Origin: Alphaproteobacteria bacterium | GTDB taxonomy: Bacteria; Pseudomonadota; Alphaproteobacteria; JABAAW01 | Direction of reading: 5' to 3' | Assembly (NCBI GenBank): GCA_014238625.1 | Contig: JABAAS010000026.1 | Span: 1 to 11,824 of the forward strand | DNA length: 11,824 nucleotides | In this document: positions 1 to 6,056 of the stretch, one piece after another | How positions within the stretch are numbered: position 1 is the stretch's first letter | Layout: every line of letters starts with the position of its first letter | Notes under the pieces: generated by a model | What the model was told of the DNA's origin: nothing | The model's database searches: none | The model's input: only the letters and a program-made list of their open reading frames with translations | Translations under genes and position numbers: made by a program

Positions 1-202
1 CTCAGTAGGCTCCTCAGCTAACAAAGCGATCGGTGATGTCAATGATCTCGTCAACTCAAAAGACTTCGATCCATCTAATCCTCAGGATATGGTCTCAATG
101 CAGATGAAAATGATGAAGATGAATATGCTCGTGCAATTCGAATCGCAAATGGTCAAATCCGTCGACGATATGGTCAAAGGAATCCTACAGCGCATGAACT
201 AA
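1..202 (+). CDS. sctF: T3SS needle protein SctF (YscF type), 3' part only
   Basis: This is the C-terminal part of the needle filament subunit, which polymerises outside the cell into the injectisome needle. The open frame starts at base 2 and gives 66 residues before the TAA at 200-202, so roughly 15-25 N-terminal residues lie outside the window (family length 80-90). Visible features are the helix-turn-helix pattern with the hallmark turn DPSNPQD, followed by a long amphipathic helix ending KGILQRMN. That end resembles MQGILQKI of Yersinia YscF. The last 41 residues contain ten methionines, which is unusual. The downstream genes encode a TPR protein like YscG and other T3SS parts, which supports the call. 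Family assignment rests on the visible turn and C-terminus; the missing 5' end leaves the start unknown. Confidence 0.88.
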   Translation, partial: SVGSSANKAIGDVNDLVNSKDFDPSNPQDMVSMQMKMMKMNMLVQFESQMVKSVDDMVKGILQRMN

Positions 203-245
203 CTAGTGGCGACTAAACAAATATCTCGCGCAAAGAGCGGGGCAA

Positions 246-330
246 CTCGAACGAGGGGCGGGCTCGAACGAGGGGCGGGCTCGAACGAGGGGCGGGCTCG
301 AACGAGAGGCTGGCTCGAACGAGGGGCGGG
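246..330 (+). repeat. Five tandem copies of a 17-bp G-rich repeat
   Basis: Five head-to-tail copies of CTCGAACGAGGGGCGGG begin at 246, 263, 280, 297 and 314. Copies 1, 2, 3 and 5 are identical; copy 4 differs at two positions (AGAGGCTGG at its end). Each unit contains the short inverted repeat CTCG-AA-CGAG and G runs of four and three. The period of 17 is not a multiple of three and no gene spans it, so it is non-coding. It lies between the needle stop and the next start. A role in mRNA structure or stability is only inference. Confidence 0.95.
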
Positions 331-395
331 CTCTAGCCACCGAGCAAAACGATAGGCAAAACATAAAACACACATAGAGGTAAGGAAAAAGTAAC

Positions 396-821
396 ATGGC
401 TAATATCGCTAATGTAGCACAAAAAATAGCCCAAGGAATCGCGCAAACAAAGCTCCTCGACAGCAAAGCGCAGGCTCATAGAAGCGCAAGCACCGACGCA
501 GACCTATTCCTCAAACGCTCGGCAGCCTATTACCACGCCCAAACCGCATCTAGTCTCGATAGTGTCGCTAACCTGCGCACGCAACGCGACCCCGTGTTCG
601 AAAAAATACTACAAAGCCTCGCTCCAGAAAATACAAACTACTCACCAAGCCTCATGCACAAAAGACTCAAAGTAGCCTTTTTCGCACTGAAAAACTCCCA
701 ACAGAAAATAAACGATAAAGAACTGAAGCAGATCGCGCAAATACTCCAACAGCGCATCGAGCAATCTCTAAACCTGCAACAAGAAGCAAACGATAACCAA
801 CGTTTGCTAATCAGAGCCTAA
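396..821 (+). CDS. Unrecognised 141-aa helical protein, T3SS-linked
   Basis: I do not recognise this protein. It has no signal peptide or membrane segment and looks mainly helical. The first 50 residues are rich in Ala, Gln and Ser. Residues about 85-135 (RLKVAFFALK through LNLQQEANDN) have heptad-like spacing that could form a coiled coil. The ATG is preceded by GGTAAGGAA about ten bases upstream, a usable ribosome binding site. The stop codon abuts the ATG of the next gene, a TPR protein, so the two are probably translationally coupled. Its place between the needle gene and the SctG-like gene suggests a needle-associated factor, such as a small YscE-like co-chaperone, or a rod component. 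The length is greater than YscE and the sequence gives no clear match, so function is left open. Confidence 0.75.
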   Translation: MANIANVAQKIAQGIAQTKLLDSKAQAHRSASTDADLFLKRSAAYYHAQTASSLDSVANLRTQRDPVFEKILQSLAPENTNYSPSLMHKRLKVAFFALKNSQQKINDKELKQIAQILQQRIEQSLNLQQEANDNQRLLIRA

Positions 822-1487
822 ATGAACAAAAACATGCGTGAAAATAAATCCGAAAGTGCTAACCTAGATGCAAGCGCTAGCCTTGCTGAACTCAATAAGC
901 AGGGAAATGCTCCTCAAGACAACACGCAACATGCACCTCCGCAACAGGACAACACGCAACATGACCCCTCTAAAGGCTATTCTGGCGAAGCTACTGCAGA
1001 GCATTCTGCCTCGCATCCTAATCATAATCCTCATCATAATCCTCATTCGCTTAGTCTTTCGCTCGGTTACTATGCCGTAGGCGAGCTGTCCATAGGTAGG
1101 CGCGAAAACGCCCTATACGCATATCGATTGCTAAACGAGATAGAAAAAAATGAAATGCGCTGGAGGCTCGGACGTGCTTTCTGCGCACTAGAGTTGAACT
1201 TCCTCGACGAAGCCCGCTCGGTGCTCGAAAATATGCAGCCAAATGAAAAGCAGCAAGACAACGATGAAGAACTGCAGAAGCTACTCGAAAGGTGCCTGCT
1301 CAGACTCGAATATATGCAGAAACAGCAAGAAAAAAATCCAAATGTAGGACAAAGTCCAAACAAAACTCTAAACCAAGCCTCAACGCAGAGTGCAAAAAGT
1401 CAACCCGAAAGCAGTAGCAACAGTAAGGTGATACCCTTCCCCAACTCACCCAACGCCAAAGCCACAACACAAAAGGCTACAGCGTAA
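822..1487 (+). CDS. TPR protein, probable needle chaperone SctG-like
   Basis: This is a 221-aa soluble protein with a central TPR-like part. Residues about 79-107 (GYYAVGELSIGRRENALYAY) and 110-140 (MRWRLGRAFCALELNFLDEA) form two helix pairs, followed by a further helix at about 148-168. YscG/CdsG-type proteins of Ysc systems have this fold and hold the needle subunit in the cytosol until secretion, and this gene sits two genes after the needle gene. It is about twice the length of YscG (about 115 aa). Residues 1-76 are low-complexity, rich in Asn, Gln and His (including HPNHNPHHNPH), and the last 50 are Ser/Asn/Gln-rich. The start directly follows the preceding TAA with no ribosome binding site of its own, which suggests coupling. 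TPR fold is likely; the SctG role is inferred from context. Confidence 0.72.
   Translation: MNKNMRENKSESANLDASASLAELNKQGNAPQDNTQHAPPQQDNTQHDPSKGYSGEATAEHSASHPNHNPHHNPHSLSLSLGYYAVGELSIGRRENALYAYRLLNEIEKNEMRWRLGRAFCALELNFLDEARSVLENMQPNEKQQDNDEELQKLLERCLLRLEYMQKQQEKNPNVGQSPNKTLNQASTQSAKSQPESSSNSKVIPFPNSPNAKATTQKATA
918..1046 (+). repeat. Short in-frame repeats in the TPR gene's N-terminal region
   Basis: GACAACACGCAACATG occurs at 918-933 and again at 948-963, a 30-bp period that encodes two ten-residue units beginning QDNTQH. A second pair, CATAATCCTCAT, is tandem at 1023-1034 and 1035-1046 and encodes the HNPH runs. Both periods are multiples of three, so expansion keeps the frame and lengthens a probably disordered segment. 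Confidence 0.9.
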
Positions 1488-1661
1488 AAAACTGTAGCAA
1501 GAAGTCACAAAAATAAGCTCGACGCACAAAAAATATAAGGCACAGTAACTAAAGCCTAAACAAAGAAAATAGGTAGAGGCAAGATGACTAAAATACAAAA
1601 GCTGCAAGCAACGCAACTATATTCAAAATAACCAAAACAGAAGTAAGGAGAAACTAAAAAT

Positions 1662-2150
1662 ATGGCTAACTCGATCGAAAACGCAAAACAGCTCCTCAGA
1701 GAATTAGGGAGTGCTCTGAAACTCGATAAGCTGGAGCTCGACGAAAGCAACACAGCTCGACTCGTCTTCGACGACGTTCTAACAGTCGATTTCGAAGCCG
1801 ACCCAGAAGCTCCATTCCTACACGCATACGCCGTGCTAGGTGCTATGCCAAGCGACCCGCAAGTCAGCGCAAAGCTGCTCGAAGGCTTGCTCGCTGAAAG
1901 CCTCGTGATGCCAGGTGAAATGCCAGCAAGAGTCGTCGTAGACAAATCCATCGGCATGATCTTGCTAACAGTGCCCATACCCGTCGCATCAACAGAGTTC
2001 GAACCGTTCGAGCAAAAAATAGGTGCTCTCGTAAACCTAACCGAAGACTGGATGACAAGGCTACAGAGAGGAGAGTTCGGCAACGATAAGCAAAGCTCTG
2101 GACAAGAAGCCTCAACCGAAACGCCAAGCCATAGGACGATCGCAGTATAA
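1662..2150 (+). CDS. CesT/SycE-family (class I) T3SS chaperone
   Basis: This is a 162-aa acidic cytosolic protein with the class I secretion chaperone pattern. An N-terminal helix (AKQLLRELGSALKL) leads to a strand pair with the typical buried hydrophobics (ARLVFDDVLTVDF). It is followed by a strand with LHAYAVLGAM, a dimer-interface helix (SAKLLEGLLAES), strands (ARVVVDKSIGMILLTVPIP) and a final helix at about 118-140. The last 25 residues are polar and extra to the usual 110-150 aa length. Such chaperones bind the N-terminal region of effectors, translocators or gatekeepers as dimers; the client is not visible here. The start has a strong site, AAGGAG, 12 bases upstream. A 174-bp gap separates it from the TPR gene, and sctT follows 48 bp downstream. 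Confidence 0.85.
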   Translation: MANSIENAKQLLRELGSALKLDKLELDESNTARLVFDDVLTVDFEADPEAPFLHAYAVLGAMPSDPQVSAKLLEGLLAESLVMPGEMPARVVVDKSIGMILLTVPIPVASTEFEPFEQKIGALVNLTEDWMTRLQRGEFGNDKQSSGQEASTETPSHRTIAV

Positions 2151-2198
2151 TTTCATACGCAAAAAAAAGCTCCGTATAAAAATATAAAAATAAAAAAC

Positions 2199-2978
2199 AT
2201 GAGTGAGGCAATGCTCAACGAGTTGCGAGCATACCTCGCAGCATTCTCACTCGCATCACCTCGGTTGCTGGGCTTCGCGATTATGATACCTTTCTTCAAT
2301 GGAAGAATCCTGCCGCCCGCAATAAAAGGCGCAGTGTTCTTGGCGCTGGTCGTGATACTCATTCCCCCCCTAGCGACAACCCTAAAACAAAATCCCCTAA
2401 CTCCAACAGCTCACATCGCATACAGCGTCAAAGAAATGGCACTCGGATTCTTGCTAGGATTTCCCGTAGCAATCATCTTCCTCGTGCCGCAATCGGTAGG
2501 AGACTTCATCGATAACCAAAGAGGCGCCGGAGTAGCCTCACTCTTCAACCCCGCGTTCGGTGGGCAATCAAATCTGCTAGGTATCTTCCTAGGCGAAACC
2601 TTCCTCGCCGTATTCCTAGCTCTCGGCGGAATGGCAATAATGGTCAAAATATTCTACGACTCCTTCCTGCTATATCCCGTACTCTCTCCACTGCCAAGCT
2701 TCGACGCGCAAGCACTCGCCGCATTCACCGCAGATTTCTCGCAATTCCTTAAGCTGATCGTCAAACTCTCAGCGCCAATCATCTTCGTGATGCTACTCGC
2801 AGAAATGGGGCTGGGAATGATCGGTAGGTTCGCTCCGCAACTGCAAGTCTTCTTCCTCGCTATGTCCATAAAAAGTATACTCGCTATATTCTTCCTTATC
2901 TTCTACACAGCCATCATAATGTCCGAAACTTGGAACTTCTTCTCTACTGAAACCTTCCTGCCAATATTGCAACCCTAA
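2199..2978 (+). CDS. sctT: Export apparatus inner-membrane protein SctT
   Basis: SctT (YscT/SpaR/FliR family) is one subunit of the SctR5-S4-T1 core through which substrates enter the secretion channel. The 259-aa length is normal for the family (about 260). It is very hydrophobic, with membrane segments at roughly 13-33, 42-60, 79-98, 122-150, 185-203 and 215-240. Family-typical stretches are GDFIDNQRGA at 101-110 and the region from GLGMIGRFAPQLQVFFLAM at about 204-222. It is followed by sctU 55 bp downstream, the usual T-U order. The leader before the ATG is A-rich (AATATAAAAATAAAAAAC) with no Shine-Dalgarno match, so the start rests on the fit of the N-terminus with the family. Confidence 0.94.
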   Translation: MSEAMLNELRAYLAAFSLASPRLLGFAIMIPFFNGRILPPAIKGAVFLALVVILIPPLATTLKQNPLTPTAHIAYSVKEMALGFLLGFPVAIIFLVPQSVGDFIDNQRGAGVASLFNPAFGGQSNLLGIFLGETFLAVFLALGGMAIMVKIFYDSFLLYPVLSPLPSFDAQALAAFTADFSQFLKLIVKLSAPIIFVMLLAEMGLGMIGRFAPQLQVFFLAMSIKSILAIFFLIFYTAIIMSETWNFFSTETFLPILQP

Positions 2979-3002
2979 ATACAACTCTAAATGCAATCTC
3001 AA

Positions 3003-3019
3003 TATATTATTGTAATATA
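3003..3019. promoter_or_regulatory. Perfect 7-3-7 inverted repeat upstream of sctU
   Basis: TATATTA-TTG-TAATATA is a perfect inverted repeat 14 bp before the sctU start. It lies in the 55-bp gap after sctT. It could be an operator half-site pair or a weak A/T hairpin; an A/T palindrome of this size can also arise by chance. Confidence 0.3.
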
Positions 3020-3033
3020 ACCGCTGATAGATA

Positions 3034-4077
3034 ATGCCTGGAGAAAAAACCGAGCCGCCTACTCCTAAAAAAATTCGAGACGCTCATAAAAAAGGAAACT
3101 TCTTGTTCTCTAAAGAAGTCGTCTCAACCGCAACCCTGCTCGCTGCACTGCTGATGCTATCCGTAGGGCATTCCTTCTTCACTAAACCACTATATCAATT
3201 AATAGCATATAGCGCAGACGCCGCAACTCAACCCTTCGAACAATCTTTCGGAAGAATAATAAGACTATCCGTTGAGGTCGTAGCTCGCGCCGCATTACTC
3301 GTATATGCAAGCGTAATACTCGCATCCATAGCCGCTAACATGGCGCAAGTAGGCTTGGTCTTCTCGGGCGCTAAACTCACAAAAGGATTCAAGGCGCTCG
3401 ATGCTGTCAATAATGCAAAGCAGATGTTCGCTAAAAAAAATCTATTCTCTTTATTGATGAATATCGTAAAGGTAGCCGTCATCGGAACAGCTGTTTATCT
3501 ATTATTAATTAATCGACTCGTCGAGTTTGTACGCTCGCCATATTGCGGATTCTTATGTATCATGCAGTTAGGTATCTCTACTATATTCACACTCGCATTT
3601 ATTTCTCTCGCTGTATATTTTCCTATCGCCGCTCTCGACTACCTCGTTCAAAGGCACTTCTATATGAAAGAACTACGCATGTCTATCGAAGAAATAAAAG
3701 AAGAGTTTAAACAAACCGAAGGTAGCCCAGATATTAAAGCTCAACGGCGACAAATACATCAAGAAATTCTCAATAGCCGTACTATAGATAGCGTCAAAAA
3801 ATCTACCGCCGTAATAACAAATCCTACCAAAGTCGCGGTCGCAATATACTATGACGAAAACGAAACTCCCTTGCCAAAAGTCATGGCAAAGGGAAGCGAC
3901 GGCTTGGCTAAACTAATCAAAAAAGTCGCCGAAGACGAAGGCATTCCAATATACGAAAGTATCGATCTAGCTCGTTCGATGAACGAGGTCTTGGAGGTCG
4001 GCGCGTTCATAACCTCCGAGTTTATCGATCCCGTCGCCGAAGTGCTGTTATACATAAAAAATTTAGAACAAGAGTGA
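3034..4077 (+). CDS. sctU: Export switch protein SctU with NPTK in place of NPTH
   Basis: SctU (YscU/FlhB family) sits on the export gate and, after cleaving itself in the cytosolic part, switches export from needle parts to later substrates. The 347-aa length matches YscU (354). The N-terminus MPGEKTEPPTPKKIRDA is close to that of YscU. Membrane segments are at about 28-46, 74-104, 138-159 and 174-196. The cytosolic part contains QTEGSPDIKAQRRQIHQE (227-244), typical of the family. The cleavage site reads N263-P264-T265-K266 where the family has NPTH, so Lys replaces His. The segment after it, VAVAIYYDENETPLPKV, is otherwise normal. There is no good ribosome binding site before the ATG. Identity is secure; cleavage competence is not. 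Confidence 0.95.
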   Translation: MPGEKTEPPTPKKIRDAHKKGNFLFSKEVVSTATLLAALLMLSVGHSFFTKPLYQLIAYSADAATQPFEQSFGRIIRLSVEVVARAALLVYASVILASIAANMAQVGLVFSGAKLTKGFKALDAVNNAKQMFAKKNLFSLLMNIVKVAVIGTAVYLLLINRLVEFVRSPYCGFLCIMQLGISTIFTLAFISLAVYFPIAALDYLVQRHFYMKELRMSIEEIKEEFKQTEGSPDIKAQRRQIHQEILNSRTIDSVKKSTAVITNPTKVAVAIYYDENETPLPKVMAKGSDGLAKLIKKVAEDEGIPIYESIDLARSMNEVLEVGAFITSEFIDPVAEVLLYIKNLEQE

Positions 4078-4102
4078 AGCGTAAAATAACTAAAGGCGCG
4101 AT

Positions 4103-4693
4103 ATGGCTTTCCTAAATTGGTTCCAAAAATTTTGTGCAAATAAGGGCTTGGGAGAGGTGATGCCAGAGCTCGAGTCTTGGGCGGAGGCGGAGGCGGAGGC
4201 GGAGGTTGATAATGAGGCGGGGGGCGGTGGAAGTAAAACTCTCAATAAATCAAATTTGGTAAAGGAGATTGTCTTGGGCGATGGTGCTGATGAAATAGCC
4301 GTAAAGTTCGCTATCGAGGCTCAAGACTCTGCTATGATGCTCTCTCTTGAGTGCAAAGTCGCGAGCATTCCTTTCAATCCTTTTCGCAGGGAAGCATTTT
4401 TGTTACAGAGGTTGCGTCTGAATGCGCCGCATGAAACCGCCTTGAGTGGCTACTTGAGCGTACGCGGCGCAGAGATTTTTTTTGTATGCGCGTGGCGCGA
4501 GCGGAGGCAAGATGGGGCTGATCATAGGGAGGCTATTTTGTTGTTCGAGAATTATCTGGCGCGCGCTAGGCGGTTCAGAAAAATATTCTACCAATATACC
4601 AGAGAGCAATTGCAGGATGCGCATGAGGAGGGGGTTCTCGCGTTGGAGCGGGGGGGCGGTGAGGAGGCGCGTCTTACTACTTTTAAATTGTAG
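4103..4693 (+). CDS. Unrecognised 196-aa protein, possible CesT-like chaperone
   Basis: No confident homology is recognised. Residues 27-34 are a run of four Ala-Glu pairs, encoded by four tandem GCGGAG hexamers, followed by a Gly-rich linker at about 40-43. From about residue 52 on, the pattern resembles a class I chaperone core: strand (EIAVKFAIEA), strand (MMLSLECKVAS), helix (REAFLLQRLRLN), strands (ALSGYLSVRGAEIFFVCAWR) and a final helix (AILLFENYLARARRFRKIF). The gene follows sctU by 25 bp with AAAGG six bases before the ATG, so it is probably in the same transcript. Its composition is unlike its neighbours: it is G-rich on the coding strand with many GAG and GCG codons. It is the last + strand gene before the convergent sctS. 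A T3SS chaperone is inference from pattern and place. Confidence 0.6.
   Translation: MAFLNWFQKFCANKGLGEVMPELESWAEAEAEAEVDNEAGGGGSKTLNKSNLVKEIVLGDGADEIAVKFAIEAQDSAMMLSLECKVASIPFNPFRREAFLLQRLRLNAPHETALSGYLSVRGAEIFFVCAWRERRQDGADHREAILLFENYLARARRFRKIFYQYTREQLQDAHEEGVLALERGGGEEARLTTFKL
4181..4204 (+). repeat. Four tandem GCGGAG hexamers
   Basis: Four perfect copies of GCGGAG lie in frame and encode Ala-Glu four times near the N-terminus of the 196-aa gene. The hexamer is prone to slippage in units that keep the frame. Confidence 0.9.
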
Positions 4694-4754
4694 TGGTTAT
4701 TTAATTTACAGATAGTATTTGCGTTAGCTCGTCTTTGCTGGCTCGCGGGCTTTT

Positions 4755-4794
4755 GCACGCGGGATTGCGCTACCTTGCGGGCGCGCCCGCGTGC
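4755..4794. repeat. Inverted repeat enclosing a 14-bp palindrome
   Basis: GCACGCGGG (4755-4763) pairs perfectly with CCCGCGTGC (4786-4794), a 9-bp stem with a 22-base loop. Overlapping it, GCGGGCGCGCCCGC at 4777-4790 is a perfect palindrome on its own, so the two structures compete. Confidence 0.75.
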
Positions 4795-4813
4795 GCACAA
4801 AGGGGGGTATGGT

Positions 4814-4833
4814 ACGCTTAATTGCTTAAGCGT
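4814..4833. repeat. Perfect 8-bp stem, 4-base loop
   Basis: ACGCTTAA (4814-4821) and TTAAGCGT (4826-4833) are exact inverted repeats around TTGC. In RNA the stem can be lengthened by three pairs to 4811-4836 using G-U pairs. No T run follows on either strand. Confidence 0.7.
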
Positions 4834-4844
4834 GCTGACGCACG

Positions 4845-4890
4845 CTCCGCTAGACGCGGAGTCTTCGTGGGGGGACTCCGTCCCCCCACG
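4845..4890. repeat. Two adjacent hairpins plus a competing alternative
   Basis: Stem A is CTCCGC (4845-4850) with GCGGAG (4856-4861). Stem C is CGTGGGGGGAC (4866-4876) with GTCCCCCCACG (4880-4890), a perfect 11-bp stem with loop TCC. A third pairing, stem B, joins CGGAGTC (4857-4863) with GACTCCG (4874-4880) and cannot form together with A or C. The strong 11-bp stem might slow or end transcription from either side, but no U tract follows. Terminator function is therefore unproven. Confidence 0.75.
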
Positions 4891-4990
4891 CCCCCCATAT
4901 ATTCATAAACTCATATTCCCAGTCAAGCCACACGCCAAACAATAAATTCAATTTAATATTCAATCCATTAATGTTAGATTATTTAATCTC

Positions 4991-5278
4991 TTAACCCCCA
5001 ACAATGCCAGAACTCGAAACCCTAGAAACCTCATCAAAAATCTGCTGCGTATACAAGTAAAAATCTCCTCCAAGTACCCCTATCATCGCATATAAAGTAA
5101 GCGCAACCGCCATTAACTTAAATGCAAATGGTAATGTCTGCTCCTGAACCTGAGTCAATGCTTGTAATAAACTAACTAATACACCTATCAAAGCCGCAGC
5201 TATAACCGCCGGCATCGAAGCCACTAATACTAACTTTAATGCCTGACTCGTGAAACCGTAAATTGAAGTGAGTTCCAT
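4991..5278 (-). CDS. sctS: Export apparatus small membrane protein SctS
   Basis: SctS (YscS/SpaQ/FliQ family) forms the four-subunit SctS part of the export core with SctR and SctT. The 95-aa length is slightly above the usual 86-90. It has two hydrophobic helices at about 11-36 and 52-72, separated by the diagnostic loop LTQVQEQTLPFAFKL at 41-55. The C-terminal tail is Ser/Gly-rich (SRVSSSGIVGG) and is the added part. Upstream of the ATG on this strand is AAGAAGAGA, a fair ribosome binding site. It is the last gene of the minus-strand Q-R-S block, 54 bp after sctR. Its 3' end faces the 196-aa gene across the palindromic region. Confidence 0.95.
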   Translation of the reverse strand: MELTSIYGFTSQALKLVLVASMPAVIAAALIGVLVSLLQALTQVQEQTLPFAFKLMAVALTLYAMIGVLGGDFYLYTQQIFDEVSRVSSSGIVGG

Positions 5279-5332
5279 AATTCTAATCTCTTCTTATAAA
5301 TCTATTATGTTATTAATATATCCTCATGAAAA

Positions 5333-5977
5333 TCAAACCTGATAACTCAATACCAAACCCTGTACCAACCTCGTCCAACCATCCACCGCAACAAACAAAA
5401 ATAGCTTAAATGGCAACGATATCGTAACCGGCGATAACATCATCATACCCAACGCTAGCAATATGTTCGCTACAACCATATCTAATGCAATAAATGGAAG
5501 GTAGATTAAAAAACCTATCTTAAATGCCTCGCTCAACTCCGTTACCGTAAAAGCAGGAAGTAAAACTAATGGCTTGAAATCCTCAACCGCAATCGAAACC
5601 TTACCCGCCCACAATTTCTCAACCGCCGATTCAAAAAATACTATATGCTTGCTATCCGCATGCTGTTCTAAAAATCCACCTATAGGCTCCGCTATATAAC
5701 CTAAATTCTGAAGTATCGAACCACGATCACCTAAAATACTGTCTACTCGCTCCAATACATCTATACCAACCGGCAACATTATATAAGCCGACATCGTCAT
5801 CGCTAAACCATAGATAACCATGTTCGGTGGTATCTGCTGTATGCCAAGCGCGTTGCGAACTAACGAAAAAACTACCGCTATCTTAACAAAAGAAGTAACC
5901 GAAACCGCGATAAACGGAAGCAATCCCAATAAACCTATACCAAAAAGAAAGTCCGGTGATACAGTTAGTCCTTCCAT
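5333..5977 (-). CDS. sctR: Export apparatus inner-membrane protein SctR
   Basis: SctR (YscR/SpaP/FliP family) is the five-copy subunit of the export core in the inner membrane. The 214-aa length is normal (about 217). Hydrophobic segments lie at about 11-40, 50-72, 155-182 and 188-205. The two family signatures are present: FTVTELSEAFKIGFLIYLPF at 143-162, and the following stretch LDMVVANILLALGMMMLSPV at 165-184, with PFKLFLFVAVDGW near the end. It lies between the sctQ-like gene (79 bp upstream) and sctS, the standard Q-R-S order, but the block is on the strand opposite to sctT and sctU. The only ribosome-binding hint is TTGGG about 11 bases before the ATG, which is weak. Confidence 0.96.
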   Translation of the reverse strand: MEGLTVSPDFLFGIGLLGLLPFIAVSVTSFVKIAVVFSLVRNALGIQQIPPNMVIYGLAMTMSAYIMLPVGIDVLERVDSILGDRGSILQNLGYIAEPIGGFLEQHADSKHIVFFESAVEKLWAGKVSIAVEDFKPLVLLPAFTVTELSEAFKIGFLIYLPFIALDMVVANILLALGMMMLSPVTISLPFKLFLFVAVDGWTRLVQGLVLSYQV

Positions 5978-6056
5978 AAATCAATACCCAAAAAATAATA
6001 CTCAAAAATAAATGCTAATACCTAAAGCTTAGAAAACTAAGTATAAAAACTTATCC

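Larger units (their letters stand above)
4694..4990. other. Convergent intergenic region with GC-rich palindromes
   Basis: This 297-bp gap lies between the 3' ends of the 196-aa gene (+) and sctS (-), and I see no gene in it. The half nearest the 196-aa gene (4730-4895) is GC-rich and packed with inverted repeats, listed separately. The half nearest sctS (4896-4990) is A/T-rich. That half includes AGATTA-TT-TAATCT at 4976-4989, a weak palindrome just after the sctS stop. A run of Ts typical of intrinsic terminators is not found beside any of the strong stems on either strand. Confidence 0.7.

Noticed and set aside
246..330. The 17-bp array as a CRISPR
   Set aside because: The units are directly tandem with no unique spacers, and no cas genes are in the window.
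868..1080. A 70-codon + strand frame inside the TPR gene
   Set aside because: It is an out-of-frame reading of the repeat region, rich in Ile/Leu runs from CAT/AAT/CCT repeats, with no ribosome binding site.
1556..2083. A 175-codon minus-strand frame opposite the CesT chaperone gene
   Set aside because: The + strand gene has a strong ribosome binding site and a family pattern. The opposite frame is Ser-rich and unlike any family.
2146..2151. TATAAT at the end of the CesT chaperone gene as an sctT promoter
   Set aside because: It overlaps the GTA TAA stop and there is no -35-like hexamer 16-18 bp upstream.
4866..4890. The 11-bp GC stem as a standard intrinsic terminator
   Set aside because: No run of Ts follows it on either strand, so I list it as a hairpin with unproven role.
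6028..6041. CTTAG-AAAA-CTAAG hairpin between sctQ and sctR
   Set aside because: A 5-bp A/T-rich stem without a T run can easily occur by chance and is too weak to call.
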